A DNA stretch of 64,000 bases from Poriferisodalis sp965208925 (GCF_965208925.1 NZ_OZ242364.1:2232001-2296000), one strand, 5' to 3'; positions 52,019-60,213 are shown, counted from the first letter of the stretch. The notes: generated by a model not told the origin, from the sequence alone. Numbers and translations: made by a program.

Positions 52019-55000
52019 CGGAGCCCTGCGGGATCGATGCCGCCCGCTGCGGACCCGAACTGGGTGCCGCCGAGCTGAGCCAGCGTCTCGGGCGGCACCG
52101 CCCGGGCAGCGGTCATGGTGATCGAGATGGGATGCACGATCGCGGTGCCAGTGTCGTCGACGTGGATGCGCCACGGCCAGCGTGCGCTCACTGCCGACGT
52201 GGCGCCCACCAGCGACAGCCGCGACTCGGGCGCGGTGGCGACTTGGCCGGCACGCTGGATGAGCAGGTCGTTGCCGGGGCCGATGACCAGCAGCTCGATC
52301 ATGCCGTCGCCCGGCCCGTATGCGTTGGCCAGCAGGGTCTCGAGCTCGGGCGAGTCGTAGCTGGCGAAGCTGACGGCCTCCCAGCCGATCATGCCGGACG
52401 CGTTCTCGAATCCGACGGCGGTGATGCGCAGGTGGTCGGCCATCGGCGAGGAGCCCAGCGTGCCGACGATGGCGCCGAGCAGGCTGGCAGCGGGCGCGCT
52501 GGGCCCCGAGACGGCGAGGCATCCGAGCTGCTCGAGGTTGAGCAGCAGCGGGCCCTCGAAGGTGTTGCCCACCGGCACCAGCGCGGGGCACAGCGACGGC
52601 CCCTGCCCGATGGCGCCGAGGTCTCGTGCGGTGACCCCTTGCGGCAGCTCCAGCACAAAGCCGCCCGAGGCCGACCGCCAGCCCGGCGGCGTGGGGATGG
52701 GCCGATCCAGCAGCACTTCGAAGCCGTAGGTGCCCGACCGCACCGCCAGCACGTTCGGCCTGGGACGCTGCTGGCCGACCGTGACGGCGTACAGGTGCCG
52801 CATGGCGGCCTCGATGAGCTCGAGCGACTCGCTGCCGACGGACTGCAGCAGCGACTGCTCGATGGCGTCGGGCGCCCCCGCGGCACGCTGGCTCTGCCTG
52901 CGACGGCGCGCGAGCTGCCACAGAAGCATCGCGTCGCCGACCGCGGTCCCGGCGAGACTGCGGCCCACCGGAGAGGTTTGGGCCGCAGTCGTGAGCCCGC
53001 CGGGAGTGGTGCCGGTCACCGAAGGAAGGAAGTGAGGCACCCGAGGTGCCTCTGCCTCCGGCGGCCGCGGGGGCGCCTCGGCTGTGCTGGCGCCGGGCAT
53101 GCCTGCATACGGCGCCGATGGATCGAGGGGCGGCGGCATAGCCGGTGGCTCGTCGATCCACTCTTCGAATGTGGGTGGCGGCTCGAGCGGCGCGGCCGCC
53201 GGGGGTTCCGCATACGCGGGCGGCGGCCCGTCCACCGTCGGTGGCGCCGGCGGCGCCTCGGGGACCGGCGGATCGGCCACAGGTGCCTCAGGGGGCGGCG
53301 GCTCTGCCACGGGAGGCTCAACGAGCACCGATTCGTCGATGAACGGCTCCGCATCGGGCAGTTCGGGCTCGACCGGTGCCGGCTCGGCCGCCACATCCTC
53401 GACAATCTCGGCGTCGACGATGTCATCGTCGTGCGGCAGCTCGGCGGCCTCGATGGCCTCCTCGACTGCTTGAACCAGGCCGGTCAGTTCGGCAGTGTCG
53501 ACCACCGGCGGTGGAGCATCGACGATGTGCTCGACGTCGGCCTCGGCTTCGTCATCGATTTCTGCGATGATGTCGCCAGCCGGCGGCATATTGGGCTCCC
53601 ACTCGATCTCGCCAGCCGGCGGCGCTGGCTCAAGTGGCTTGATCTCGAACGCGGCGGCAGATTCGGGTTCGAGATCAACCTCTGGCTCGACACTCTCGGC
53701 GTCTTCGGGTTCGATCTCGAAGTCCGGTTCGACCTCGGCTTCGGGTTCGTGCTCGTCGACGAGGTCTTCGCCGAGTTCTGCCTCGTGCTCGTCGCTCGGC
53801 GCGTCCGTCGGGATCTCGACAGCGACCGGTTCGTCGAGGTCGGCTTCGACCTCTACGTCAGTCTCGACATCGAGGTACACGTCCTCGATGTCGCTCTCAG
53901 GCTCGGTGGCTGCGGGCATCTCGAAAGCCGCCGGCGGCATCGGGGGCACGTCGGCATCGGGCGCTGCTTCGGTCTCAGAAGGCGCCTCGGTATCGCTCTC
54001 TGCGCTGCGAGCCGCAATCTGAGCGACATCGGGCAGTTCGATGCCGAGCGGCGACTGCTCGCCTTCGGGCAAGGCGCCCTGGGTGAGGCCGCGCCAGAAC
54101 GGCACCACTTCCTCGGGCGACGGCTCGCGGCCCCAGGCCGTGTACAGGAACGTCTCGGCCAGCGTCCACAGGTACACCGGGTCGGGGCGTCCCCACGGCA
54201 GGGGATCGCCGGGCAGGGCGAGCGCAGCCCCCTCGGGCACCAGTTCGTCAGGATCAAGGTCGGCGATGCCGGGATAGGCGGCATTCAGCGCCCGCAGCTC
54301 CGACCAGCGCTCGGGGGCGTTGAGGAACTGTGCGGCGACGCTGCGCAGCGTGTCCTCGGTGCGGGCGATGTAGTACCCCCGCACCGGCACCACCATGGGC
54401 GGCTCGTGCTGAGCCGGAGCGATCTCGCTCGACGGCGCTTCGGCCGGCAGCGCGATCTCGCCTTCGCTGACATCGTCCGGTACCGCATCCTCGGCCGCCG
54501 CGTCTGCCGCATCGTCGCCAACGTCGAACTCTTCCGGCGCGGCATCTGCGAGGCCGTCGTCGGTGATGTCGATCTGTTCGGGCTCGGGTTCGGCATCCGC
54601 GACAGCGTCGTCGGCGTCGAAGTCGATGAGCGGTTCGGGCGGTTGGCCGTCGCCATTGTCGAAGCTGATGCCCGGCTCGGCGCGGGGCGTGGCTGCCATG
54701 GGCGGCATCCACGGCGATGGTTCCTCCGTCGCCGATTCGGCCGATGGGTCGGCCAGCGCATCTTCCGCGACCGCCTCGTCGTCTGCCGATGCCTCGCTTG
54801 CAGGCTCGTCTTCGGTCGCCGGTTCGTCGCCGCCCTCTGAGGTCGGACCGAAAGCGCCGCGCATCTCCTCAGAGAGCGGTCCGGGGTCGGTCACCTGCCC
54901 GACCCGCTGGATCATCGGCACCGACGACGGTATGGCGGCCGGGTCGGCGGGCAGCGGCGGCGTGAACTCGGCGCCCGCCTCGCTGTCGGGCGGCTGCGGG

Positions 55001-55260
55001 GCAGGGGTGGGCGGGCTGTCGTTGAACGACTCGTCGAACAGCGGGCCCGACTGCCGGTACCACGGCTCGGAGGACTCGCCGCCCGCGGCATCGTCGCCGC
55101 CGCCGTCGGGCAGTTCCGACGCCGGCAGCGGCCCCGGCGGGGGCGCCTTCCTGCGCTTCTTGCCTCGCCGTTCAGTCCGGGCGCTCAGAGCCGCGTCAGG
55201 CTCCTGGGCCACCTTCGGACGTCGGCGGAACATTCGCGAGAGGAATCCACGTCGAGCCAC
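52015..55260 (-). CDS. Acidic LysM-domain protein, first gene of the coupled operon
   Basis: The 1081-residue protein has no signal peptide or membrane helix. The N-terminus is basic (RRGFLSRMFRRRPK) and followed by a long Glu/Asp/Pro/Ala-rich region. One LysM-like domain lies at about 294-350 (YYIARTEDTLRSVAAQFLNAPERW ... DELVPEGAALALP). A second acidic low-complexity stretch runs to about 780. The C-terminal domain (about 790-1081) has LLWQLARRRRQSQRA, LLLNLEQLGCLAVSGPSAPAASLLGAI and DHLRITAVGFENA, resembling the end of actinobacterial LysM/BTAD proteins. The start is GTG 55260. The role is unknown; its stop overlaps the next ATG. Confidence 0.7.
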   Translation of the reverse strand: MARRGFLSRMFRRRPKVAQEPDAALSARTERRGKKRRKAPPPGPLPASELPDGGGDDAAGGESSEPWYRQSGPLFDESFNDSPPTPAPQPPDSEAGAEFTPPLPADPAAIPSSVPMIQRVGQVTDPGPLSEEMRGAFGPTSEGGDEPATEDEPASEASADDEAVAEDALADPSAESATEEPSPWMPPMAATPRAEPGISFDNGDGQPPEPLIDFDADDAVADAEPEPEQIDITDDGLADAAPEEFDVGDDAADAAAEDAVPDDVSEGEIALPAEAPSSEIAPAQHEPPMVVPVRGYYIARTEDTLRSVAAQFLNAPERWSELRALNAAYPGIADLDPDELVPEGAALALPGDPLPWGRPDPVYLWTLAETFLYTAWGREPSPEEVVPFWRGLTQGALPEGEQSPLGIELPDVAQIAARSAESDTEAPSETEAAPDADVPPMPPAAFEMPAATEPESDIEDVYLDVETDVEVEADLDEPVAVEIPTDAPSDEHEAELGEDLVDEHEPEAEVEPDFEIEPEDAESVEPEVDLEPESAAAFEIKPLEPAPPAGEIEWEPNMPPAGDIIAEIDDEAEADVEHIVDAPPPVVDTAELTGLVQAVEEAIEAAELPHDDDIVDAEIVEDVAAEPAPVEPELPDAEPFIDESVLVEPPVAEPPPPEAPVADPPVPEAPPAPPTVDGPPPAYAEPPAAAPLEPPPTFEEWIDEPPAMPPPLDPSAPYAGMPGASTAEAPPRPPEAEAPRVPHFLPSVTGTTPGGLTTAAQTSPVGRSLAGTAVGDAMLLWQLARRRRQSQRAAGAPDAIEQSLLQSVGSESLELIEAAMRHLYAVTVGQQRPRPNVLAVRSGTYGFEVLLDRPIPTPPGWRSASGGFVLELPQGVTARDLGAIGQGPSLCPALVPVGNTFEGPLLLNLEQLGCLAVSGPSAPAASLLGAIVGTLGSSPMADHLRITAVGFENASGMIGWEAVSFASYDSPELETLLANAYGPGDGMIELLVIGPGNDLLIQRAGQVATAPESRLSLVGATSAVSARWPWRIHVDDTGTAIVHPISITMTAARAVPPETLAQLGGTQFGSAAGGIDPAGLR

Positions 55261-55359
55261 AGCACTTCAAAGAATAATCCACACTCTTCTTTTCTGTGTC
55301 CACTCACCCCTCCGACTCCTGCTCGCACTCGAGCCGGCGCGACACGGGCCGGTCCAGAC

Positions 55360-55438
55360 AGATCATCAAGCAACTGAGCCCGCCAAGCGATTGACGGGCG
55401 GAGCGAGGGGCTGCGGCGTTCGGCGGCTGGCAATTCCG
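55360..55438 (+). repeat. 79-bp direct repeat, copy 1
   Basis: Runs from AGATCATCAAGC to GGCAATTCCG, matching copy 2 at 56571-56649 with about five differences. It contains the small palindrome GCCCG-ccaagcgattga-CGGGC. It lies just upstream of the antitoxin-like gene at 55459 and within its promoter region. Confidence 0.88.
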
Positions 55439-55458
55439 GTGCCGTTACGCTGGCTGCC

Positions 55459-55902
55459 ATGGCCGGTCTCGGCAGCGCAGACGCCGCTGACGACGGCGCG
55501 AACAGCCCGGGGCAGAGCGACCAGCCGCCGAACGCTCTGTGGCGCTACGTCCCGGCGCTGCGCAGGGAGGACGAGGAGTGGCGGCTGCGACTGCTGCTGC
55601 ATGACTTCGGGCTGGTGTGGGAGAGCACGCCGGCCGGGCAGCGATTGGCGCTTGTCAGCCGCGAGCCCGACAGCGTGGATCCGCGTTGGGATGCGTTCCT
55701 GGCTGCCTACGCGGAGCATCGCTGCATCGAAGACGGCATCGAGCCGCCCGCGTGGACGCAGCAGCGCGAACGCCATCTGCGGGCGTTCTGGTACGCAGGC
55801 GGCTGCCACGACTACGACCGGGTGCGCACGATCGTGACGACACCGATCACCTTCGAGGCTCACGGCATATGGATCCCGCGCGAAGAGCTCGCGGTCGTTT
55901 AG
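55459..55902 (+). CDS. Putative antitoxin/partner of a DUF6036 nucleotidyltransferase
   Basis: A 147-residue protein with an Asp/Ser-rich start, then WRYVPALRREDEEWRLRLLLHDFGLVWESTPAGQRLALV and a C-terminal domain with WDAFLAAYAEHRCIEDGIEPPAW and TTPITFEAHGIWIPREELAVV. The latter resembles the C-terminal half of HTH regulators that precede DUF6036 genes in actinobacteria, but no clear HTH is visible here. The next gene starts 2 bp later, so this is a two-gene unit of toxin-antitoxin type. A deleted copy of the same pair lies at 57299-57624. Confidence 0.6.
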   Translation: MAGLGSADAADDGANSPGQSDQPPNALWRYVPALRREDEEWRLRLLLHDFGLVWESTPAGQRLALVSREPDSVDPRWDAFLAAYAEHRCIEDGIEPPAWTQQRERHLRAFWYAGGCHDYDRVRTIVTTPITFEAHGIWIPREELAVV

Positions 55903-55904
55903 GC

Positions 55905-56444
55905 GTGGAACCGCTCGGCGCAGCTGACATCCGGGATGCACTGGACGATCTTGCGCGGCGGCTGTCCCGCAGAGGCGTGGTCGCCCGCATCTACGTCGCC
56001 GGCGGAGCGGCCATGGCGTTGATGTACGACGAGCACCGCCTTACTCGCGACGTCGATGCGTCGATCTCTGCCGGCTACGACGAAGTCATGCGGGCAGCGC
56101 ATGAGATCGCCAGCGAACGTGGCTGGCCGTCGACATGGATCAACGAACAGGCGACGATGTACATGCCACGAGAGCATGACCGGCACGGTGCAATCGCATA
56201 TGAGCAGCCGGGTCTGTCCGTTGTCGCCGCATCCGTTGAGCACATGATCGCCATGAAGGCACGCTCGGCACGTCGAACTGACGAGTCCGATTTCCGCCGC
56301 TTGCTGAGACACGGGAACATCAGCTCTGCTGACGACGTTGCGGGGATCGTGGCCCGAGTGTTCCCGGGCGAAGCGCTCGGGCCACGGCAGGTGCGATGGG
56401 TTGACCAGATGGTCACGGCGATCGACGAGGATCCGCACGGCTGA
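55905..56444 (+). CDS. DUF6036-type nucleotidyltransferase-fold protein
   Basis: The 179-residue protein has the minimal nucleotidyltransferase signs RIYVAGGAAMALMYDEHRLTRDVDASI (about 28-54), where G-G-A-A and R-x-T-R-D-V-D fit the DUF6036/AbiEii-like pattern. A helical part follows with VVAASVEHMIAMKARSARRTDESDFRRLLRH, which contains the K-A-x-x-x-R-x-x-D pattern. Such proteins occur as toxins or enzymes in MNT-type toxin-antitoxin pairs. It starts at GTG 55905, 2 bp after the upstream stop, and is followed by a conserved hairpin. Confidence 0.75.
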   Translation: MEPLGAADIRDALDDLARRLSRRGVVARIYVAGGAAMALMYDEHRLTRDVDASISAGYDEVMRAAHEIASERGWPSTWINEQATMYMPREHDRHGAIAYEQPGLSVVAASVEHMIAMKARSARRTDESDFRRLLRHGNISSADDVAGIVARVFPGEALGPRQVRWVDQMVTAIDEDPHG

Positions 56445-56464
56445 AAGAGCGGTGCGTAACTGGA

Positions 56465-56485
56465 GCTTGCCTGTACATGGCAAGC
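56465..56485 (+). terminator. Hairpin after the nucleotidyltransferase gene
   Basis: GCTTGCC-TGTACAT-GGCAAGC forms a 7-bp stem with a 7-base loop, followed by GAAAAT. The same hairpin (loop TGGACAT) is kept at 57591-57611 in the broken copy of this module, which supports a role in the original unit. There is no T-run, so the terminator call is tentative. Confidence 0.45.
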
Positions 56486-56570
56486 GAAAATGCCGGTTGA
56501 CGAGCGGTGAGTTGCCTGGGGTGCGGCACGTGACCGACCTCACTCTGGCGTGAAGCGGGTTGAGCTCGTT

Positions 56571-56649
56571 AGATCCTCAAGCAACTGAGCCCGCCAAGCG
56601 ATTGACGGGCGGGGCGAGAGTCGGCGGCGTTCGGCGGCTGGCAATTCCG
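56571..56649 (+). repeat. 79-bp direct repeat, copy 2
   Basis: Second copy of the repeat at 55360-55438 in the same orientation, 1.2 kb downstream. The two copies bracket the antitoxin-like/nucleotidyltransferase pair, and this one lies immediately before the end of the VapC gene. Confidence 0.88.
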
Positions 56650-56663
56650 TCGGGAGGACTCGC

Positions 56664-57044
56664 TCAGCGCCAGGATTCGGCGAGGGGTGCGGCTGCGCCG
56701 AGATGGGCGCTGAGCTGCACGAAGTCGCTGACGTCGGCGGTGATGATTCGATCTCCGAGGTAGATGGCGCAGGCGAACAGATGGGCGTCCACGACATCGG
56801 AGGTACCCGACTCCCGCAACAGCTTGCCGACATCCCGATACTGATCCGAGGCAAAGGGGCGGATGTCGAGCGTCGGCAGGAAGTGGGCGAGGCGGGCCTG
56901 CCGTGCGCCGTCACGCCACACCTGTGCGACGACCGGCGCTGTGGTGCGCAGCGGCTCATCTTCCAAGCGCGTGGCCTCGATGAACTCCTTCGCGTCTGGC
57001 TCGTCCCGATCAATGGCGATCAACAAGCTTGCGTCGATCATCAC
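56664..57044 (-). CDS. vapC: PIN-domain toxin (VapC)
   Basis: A 126-residue ribonuclease-type toxin. PIN acidic residues are seen as Asp4 in MIDASLLIAIDRDE, a Glu in FIEATRLEDEP, Asp in SDVVDAHLFACAIY (about 83-96) and Asp in DRIITADVSDF (about 98-108). These match the metal site of VapC enzymes that cut tRNA or rRNA. GTG 57044 overlaps the antitoxin stop (GTGA); ATG 57041 is also in frame. The pair sits between the 79-bp repeat and a broken gene copy, as expected for a mobile addiction module. Confidence 0.87.
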   Translation of the reverse strand: MMIDASLLIAIDRDEPDAKEFIEATRLEDEPLRTTAPVVAQVWRDGARQARLAHFLPTLDIRPFASDQYRDVGKLLRESGTSDVVDAHLFACAIYLGDRIITADVSDFVQLSAHLGAAAPLAESWR

Positions 57045-57277
57045 CGATCCGAGAAGAACCGTTTGCGCATGGCTGCGACGCCTTCGGGGTCGGGCGGCCC
57101 TGACTCAGCCGACCATGCGTCCATGAAGTCCGCCAGAGCGAGCCGTCGATTCCGGTCTTGGGCAAGCATCTGGAGCCCGTGCTTGATCGCCCCTGAACGG
57201 CCGCCGTACACGGCTGCAAGCTCGTCCAGCAATGCGCGTTCCTCGTCATTGAGACGCACAGTCGTCGTTTCGGACAT
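57041..57277 (-). CDS. vapB: Ribbon-helix-helix antitoxin (VapB)
   Basis: The 78-residue antitoxin has N-terminal TTTVRLNDEERALLDELAAVYGGRSGAIKHGL, a ribbon-helix-helix DNA-binding fold. The C-terminal tail PPDPEGVAAMRKRFFSDR is suited to binding the VapC active site. It is expected to repress its own operon as a complex with VapC. It is the first gene of the pair and overlaps the toxin by 4 bp. The 20 bp before its ATG (57278-57298) contain GGGTACC, a small palindrome. Confidence 0.85.
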   Translation of the reverse strand: MSETTTVRLNDEERALLDELAAVYGGRSGAIKHGLQMLAQDRNRRLALADFMDAWSAESGPPDPEGVAAMRKRFFSDR

Positions 57278-57298
57278 GCCCTAAGGGTACCACCTATG

Positions 57299-57624
57299 TG
57301 CTACAGCCGGCGCTGCTCAGGGAGGACGAGGAGTGGCGGCTGCGACTGCTGCTGCATGACTTCGGGCAGGTGTGGGAGAGCACGCCGGCGGCTGCCACGA
57401 CTACGACCGGGTGCGGACGATCGTGACGACACCGATCACCTTCGAGGCTCACGGCATTTGGATCCCGCGGGAGAGCTCGCGGTCGTATAGGCGTGGAACC
57501 GCTCGGACCACGACAGGCGCGTTGGGTTGACCAGATGGTCAAATCGACCGACGAAGATCAGGACGGCGGAGAGAGCACGACGTATCTGGAGCTTGCCTGG
57601 ACATGGCAAGCGAGAATGCCGGTT
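57299..57624 (+). pseudogene. Internally deleted copy of the 55.5-56.5 kb gene pair
   Basis: Three blocks match the upstream pair in order. 57299-57388 matches about 55543-55636 (GGGAGGACGAGGAGTGGCGG), 57389-57509 matches about 55798-55917 (CACGACTACGACCGGGTGC), and 57510-57624 matches about 56379-56502, including GGGTTGACCAGATGGTC and the hairpin. Two deletions remove about 160 and 460 bp. Neither gene remains readable. It ends 11 bp from the stop of the pilus gene at 57635. Confidence 0.82.
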
Positions 57625-57634
57625 GTCGCTCGGG

Positions 57635-58117
57635 CTAGGCGCGCAGGGGGCACTCGGGGAGGTAGCCGAGCGGGACAGGCTGGCCGTCGGGGCCGACCAG
57701 TTCTGCCTCTGCGGCGCCGGTCGCGATGATCGGCTGTTGCTGACGGAATATCGCGATAGCGGACCGGTTTGAGTACCACGTGCGGACGGTCACCTCAACC
57801 CGGTTCCCGACGCAGTCCAGCGGGGTGTCGACAGATGTCGGCGCGCCGTACAGCGATCCCGCGGCAGCAACTCGTCTCGTGGCCTCGTTCTCGGCCTCCT
57901 GCAACGTGCCTCCCGCTGCTACGACTGCGGCGGCAACCCGCGCAGCCTCGTTGGCGTTGTGGATGGCGTGCTGGCGGGCGGTGATGAGCCGAGGAGCGTC
58001 GTACGCGATACCGCCGAAAAGCAGGAGCGCCGCGGCGACGATGGCAATGAACATCGAGTAGTCGCCCCGCTCACCCGTGCAGCGTTGGCCGGGCGGCCGG
58101 CGCCTTGGCGCGCTCAT
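57635..58117 (-). CDS. TadG/TadE-like pilus assembly protein (third of three)
   Basis: A 160-residue protein with a short basic N-terminus, then GERGDYSMFIAIVAAALLLFGGIAYDAPRLITARQHAIHNANEAAR. This G-E-R-G-x followed by one hydrophobic helix and an Asn/Ala-rich amphipathic helix is the arrangement of TadE/TadG pseudopilins. The exported part has one Cys pair (DCVGNR, PECPL). ATG 58117 overlaps the stop of the previous gene (ATGA). It is the last gene of the Tad locus. Confidence 0.78.
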   Translation of the reverse strand: MSAPRRRPPGQRCTGERGDYSMFIAIVAAALLLFGGIAYDAPRLITARQHAIHNANEAARVAAAVVAAGGTLQEAENEATRRVAAAGSLYGAPTSVDTPLDCVGNRVEVTVRTWYSNRSAIAIFRQQQPIIATGAAEAELVGPDGQPVPLGYLPECPLRA

Positions 58118-58647
58118 GGTGTGACCGTCATCGAACGATGCCGGCCCGGGTCCAGCGTCGCCACGCCGATAGCGCTGCGGCGGACATCGGTTGCGAACAG
58201 TGAGAACACCCCGACGCGGCTCGGTGGCAGCCGGCAGCTGACAAACACCTCGACGCGCCCCCCGGCAGGGACGATGTTCGGGTTGCCGGACAGGTCTGTG
58301 TCTGGCACTACGGCGTTGGTGACACTTCGAAACTCGACTGCCGTGTCGGTAGCCACTTCGTTCGTGCAATCCAGCCGGTGCCACGGTGCGCTGCCGATGT
58401 GTGCCGTGATGCTGCGTTGGGCTGCCGCGCCAGCGTCACCTACGTGGAGACAGCACAGCGACGCTGTGTGCGCCGCACGGTCGGCCGTTGCTTGGAGCGC
58501 CTGTTCGGTGCGCGTCGCGAACGTGATGCCTTGCAGGACCATGATGACGAGGAGCAACAGCGGGAAGACAATCGCGACACCGATGGCCGTGCCCGAGCCC
58601 GACTCGTCGCTCCTGACCCCGGAGCCGCCAGAGCACAGCCTCAGCAT
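58114..58647 (-). CDS. TadE-like pseudopilin (second of three)
   Basis: A 177-residue protein with the TadE layout: SDESGSGTAIGVAIVFPLLLLVIMVLQGITFATRTEQALQATADRAAHTASL, where the S-G-S-G-x-A/G start and helix lead into an amphipathic helix. The exported part has Cys in ASLCCLHVG, DCTNEV and VSCRLPPSRVG. Such proteins are thought to be processed by the prepilin peptidase TadV and to act in pilus assembly. It is coupled to the next gene by ATGA and lies 18 bp after the previous gene. Confidence 0.8.
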   Translation of the reverse strand: MLRLCSGGSGVRSDESGSGTAIGVAIVFPLLLLVIMVLQGITFATRTEQALQATADRAAHTASLCCLHVGDAGAAAQRSITAHIGSAPWHRLDCTNEVATDTAVEFRSVTNAVVPDTDLSGNPNIVPAGGRVEVFVSCRLPPSRVGVFSLFATDVRRSAIGVATLDPGRHRSMTVTP

Positions 58648-58665
58648 GGTGGGATTGCCGCGCCG

Positions 58666-59202
58666 TCAACAGACCGATGCGTCGGGGTGTGCCGACGTGT
58701 GGTCCGAGATGAAATCGAGCGGACCGCAGGCAAAGCCGACAACGTCGATTGAGCCGAGCACCGGGGTCCTAATGGTGCCGAAGGCGACTACTGACACGGT
58801 GCCCTCGTCGACGATGACAGCCGGGGGCTGCGATAGGCGAACCATGCCGGTTGAGGCATTCATCGCCGCCCAGGCGGCGAAGCCGCCCTGACACTGTCGC
58901 TCGCTGGTCGGTGTAGCCGGTCCACCGGAGGCGAGGTCGGTCAGGGGTGGGCAAGACGATATGGGGCTTCCGATAGGGGCAGCCGCCGCAGCGGCGACGC
59001 CGCGGTCGGCCGCCGCTTGCACTGCGGTAGTCGCAATCGAGTGCAGCACCACGTGGACGCCGACGAGGATGGTGAGCAGCACCCCTCCGAACAAGATTGC
59101 GACCGGAAAGACCTCCCCGCGCTCGTCGCTCGCAGGTCTCGTTCGCCCGTGCATGGTGATGGCGTTGCGCAGTTCGTTGAGCGTGCTGCGCCGGGAAGGC
59201 AC
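58666..59202 (-). CDS. TadE-like pseudopilin (first of three)
   Basis: A 178-residue protein. SDERGEVFPVAILFGGVLLTILVGVHVVLHSIATTAVQAAADRGVAAAAA is a TadE-type start: a G-E-x pre-helix, a hydrophobic segment and an Ala-rich helix. Exported cysteines are at SSCPPL, RQCQGG, FACGPL and SVC. GTG 59202, preceded by GAGAG, or ATG 59154 may start it. A 116-bp gap separates it from the pilin-like gene upstream and may hold a promoter. Confidence 0.78.
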   Translation of the reverse strand: MPSRRSTLNELRNAITMHGRTRPASDERGEVFPVAILFGGVLLTILVGVHVVLHSIATTAVQAAADRGVAAAAAAPIGSPISSCPPLTDLASGGPATPTSERQCQGGFAAWAAMNASTGMVRLSQPPAVIVDEGTVSVVAFGTIRTPVLGSIDVVGFACGPLDFISDHTSAHPDASVC

Positions 59203-59318
59203 AGGCTCTCGGCGCTATTGCCGGTTCAGTCCATCGGCGAGCGGTTCAGTGCGCATCATCGACCGACATACGGGCGGGACGCACTGAGCCGCTCATCCGA
59301 TGGCATGAATCTCAGCTG

Positions 59319-59837
59319 TTAGAAGGCGATTTGGCAAAGACCGCCGACATTGGAAGCCAAGGCGAGAGTCGGCAAGGCCACGTTGATGCCCGATGCGGCT
59401 TGCGCGGTTGCTAGGGCGCCCGACGCCGTGTAGCGGAAGCTGTTCGCTGAGCCATTGGCGCTGCTTCGAACCAGATCGCATTCATTTGATCGGACGGGGT
59501 TCGCCGTCGTGCCTGTCCACGAGCACCCTCCGAGATTTCCTGCAGTGGCTGCGAGCGCCACGCCAGCGATTCCGTTCAGCCGGAAGGTGGTGCAGTTTGA
59601 GGAGTCGACGGCTGCCGTGTTCTGGTTCTGGAGATCGGCCGTCACGTCGGCACCGCGGGTGAGTAGCACTGTCGAGACGCCGCCGGCGATGACGAGCATG
59701 ACCACGATCACGATCACGGTCTGCAGGGCGATGCCGCGGATGTCCCCGAGAGTGGGCGACCAACTTCGGCGGGATGCCAAACATGCCGCTGCGAGCACCG
59801 CCGGTACTCCCACTGCCAATGCAAGCGTTTCAGCCAT
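59319..59837 (-). CDS. Pilin-like membrane protein of the Tad locus
   Basis: A 172-residue protein. It starts with AETLALAVGVPAVLAAACLA, then has SWSPTLGDIRGIALQTVIVIVVMLVIAGGVSTVLLTRGADV, a long hydrophobic helix after a D-I-R-G-I-A stretch, as in pilins and archaellins. The exported part is small and rich in Ser, Ala, Asn and Gly with four Cys (SNCTT, GGCSW, NECDL, GLCQ). It could be the main or a minor pilin; no canonical Flp pilin (a short G-x-x-x-x-E-Y peptide) is seen nearby. ATG 59837 is fixed by GGGAGGGG 5 bp upstream. Confidence 0.6.
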   Translation of the reverse strand: MAETLALAVGVPAVLAAACLASRRSWSPTLGDIRGIALQTVIVIVVMLVIAGGVSTVLLTRGADVTADLQNQNTAAVDSSNCTTFRLNGIAGVALAATAGNLGGCSWTGTTANPVRSNECDLVRSSANGSANSFRYTASGALATAQAASGINVALPTLALASNVGGLCQIAF

Positions 59838-60213
59838 CGCGCCCCTCCCTGGTCGGGCTTGGGGCAACGCGTTGAGCATCACCACCAAGCATGCGCTGAC
59901 GTTCTGCCCAAGCTGTCATGGCCATGGGTTCATGTCAAGGAAGAAGCACCATTCTTCGTTTTTCTCAACGCACAGGCCAGCGGCAACACCCCCGCAGCGC
60001 TCACACCCCGCCGACCACGCGCGACAGCGGGTGTGAGCCCGGCTCGACGCGGGGACAGAGCGGACTCCCGACGCCGTGTCAGACAACGCCTCCATGGCTT
60101 GTCGAATCGCAACATTGGGACGTGTCGAATATCGACAGTGAATGCTGTCAATGCTCGGCAGTCTGAGGCGATGTCGGAGACTGTGCCGTAGGTGCCGCGA
60201 TTGGCGGATCGGC
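59838..60213. other. 376-bp gap in the Tad locus without a recognisable gene
   Basis: No open frame looks coding on either strand, and no Flp-pilin-like peptide was found. It holds a small hairpin GAAGAA-gcacca-TTCTTC (59940-59957) followed by GTTTTTC on the + strand, the only T-run hairpin in the window, but there is no + strand gene upstream for it to terminate. Base composition is slightly lower in GC than the flanks. It probably contains the promoter for the pilin-like gene. Confidence 0.5.

Noticed and set aside
51958..54840. 960-residue open frame on the + strand opposite the LysM gene
   Set aside because: It arises from the Glu/Asp/Pro-rich codons of the real gene on the other strand; it has Arg/Gly/Leu-rich, non-family sequence and no ribosome-binding site.
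55360..56649. Insertion sequence or transposon ends
   Set aside because: The 79-bp repeats are direct, not inverted, and no transposase lies between them.
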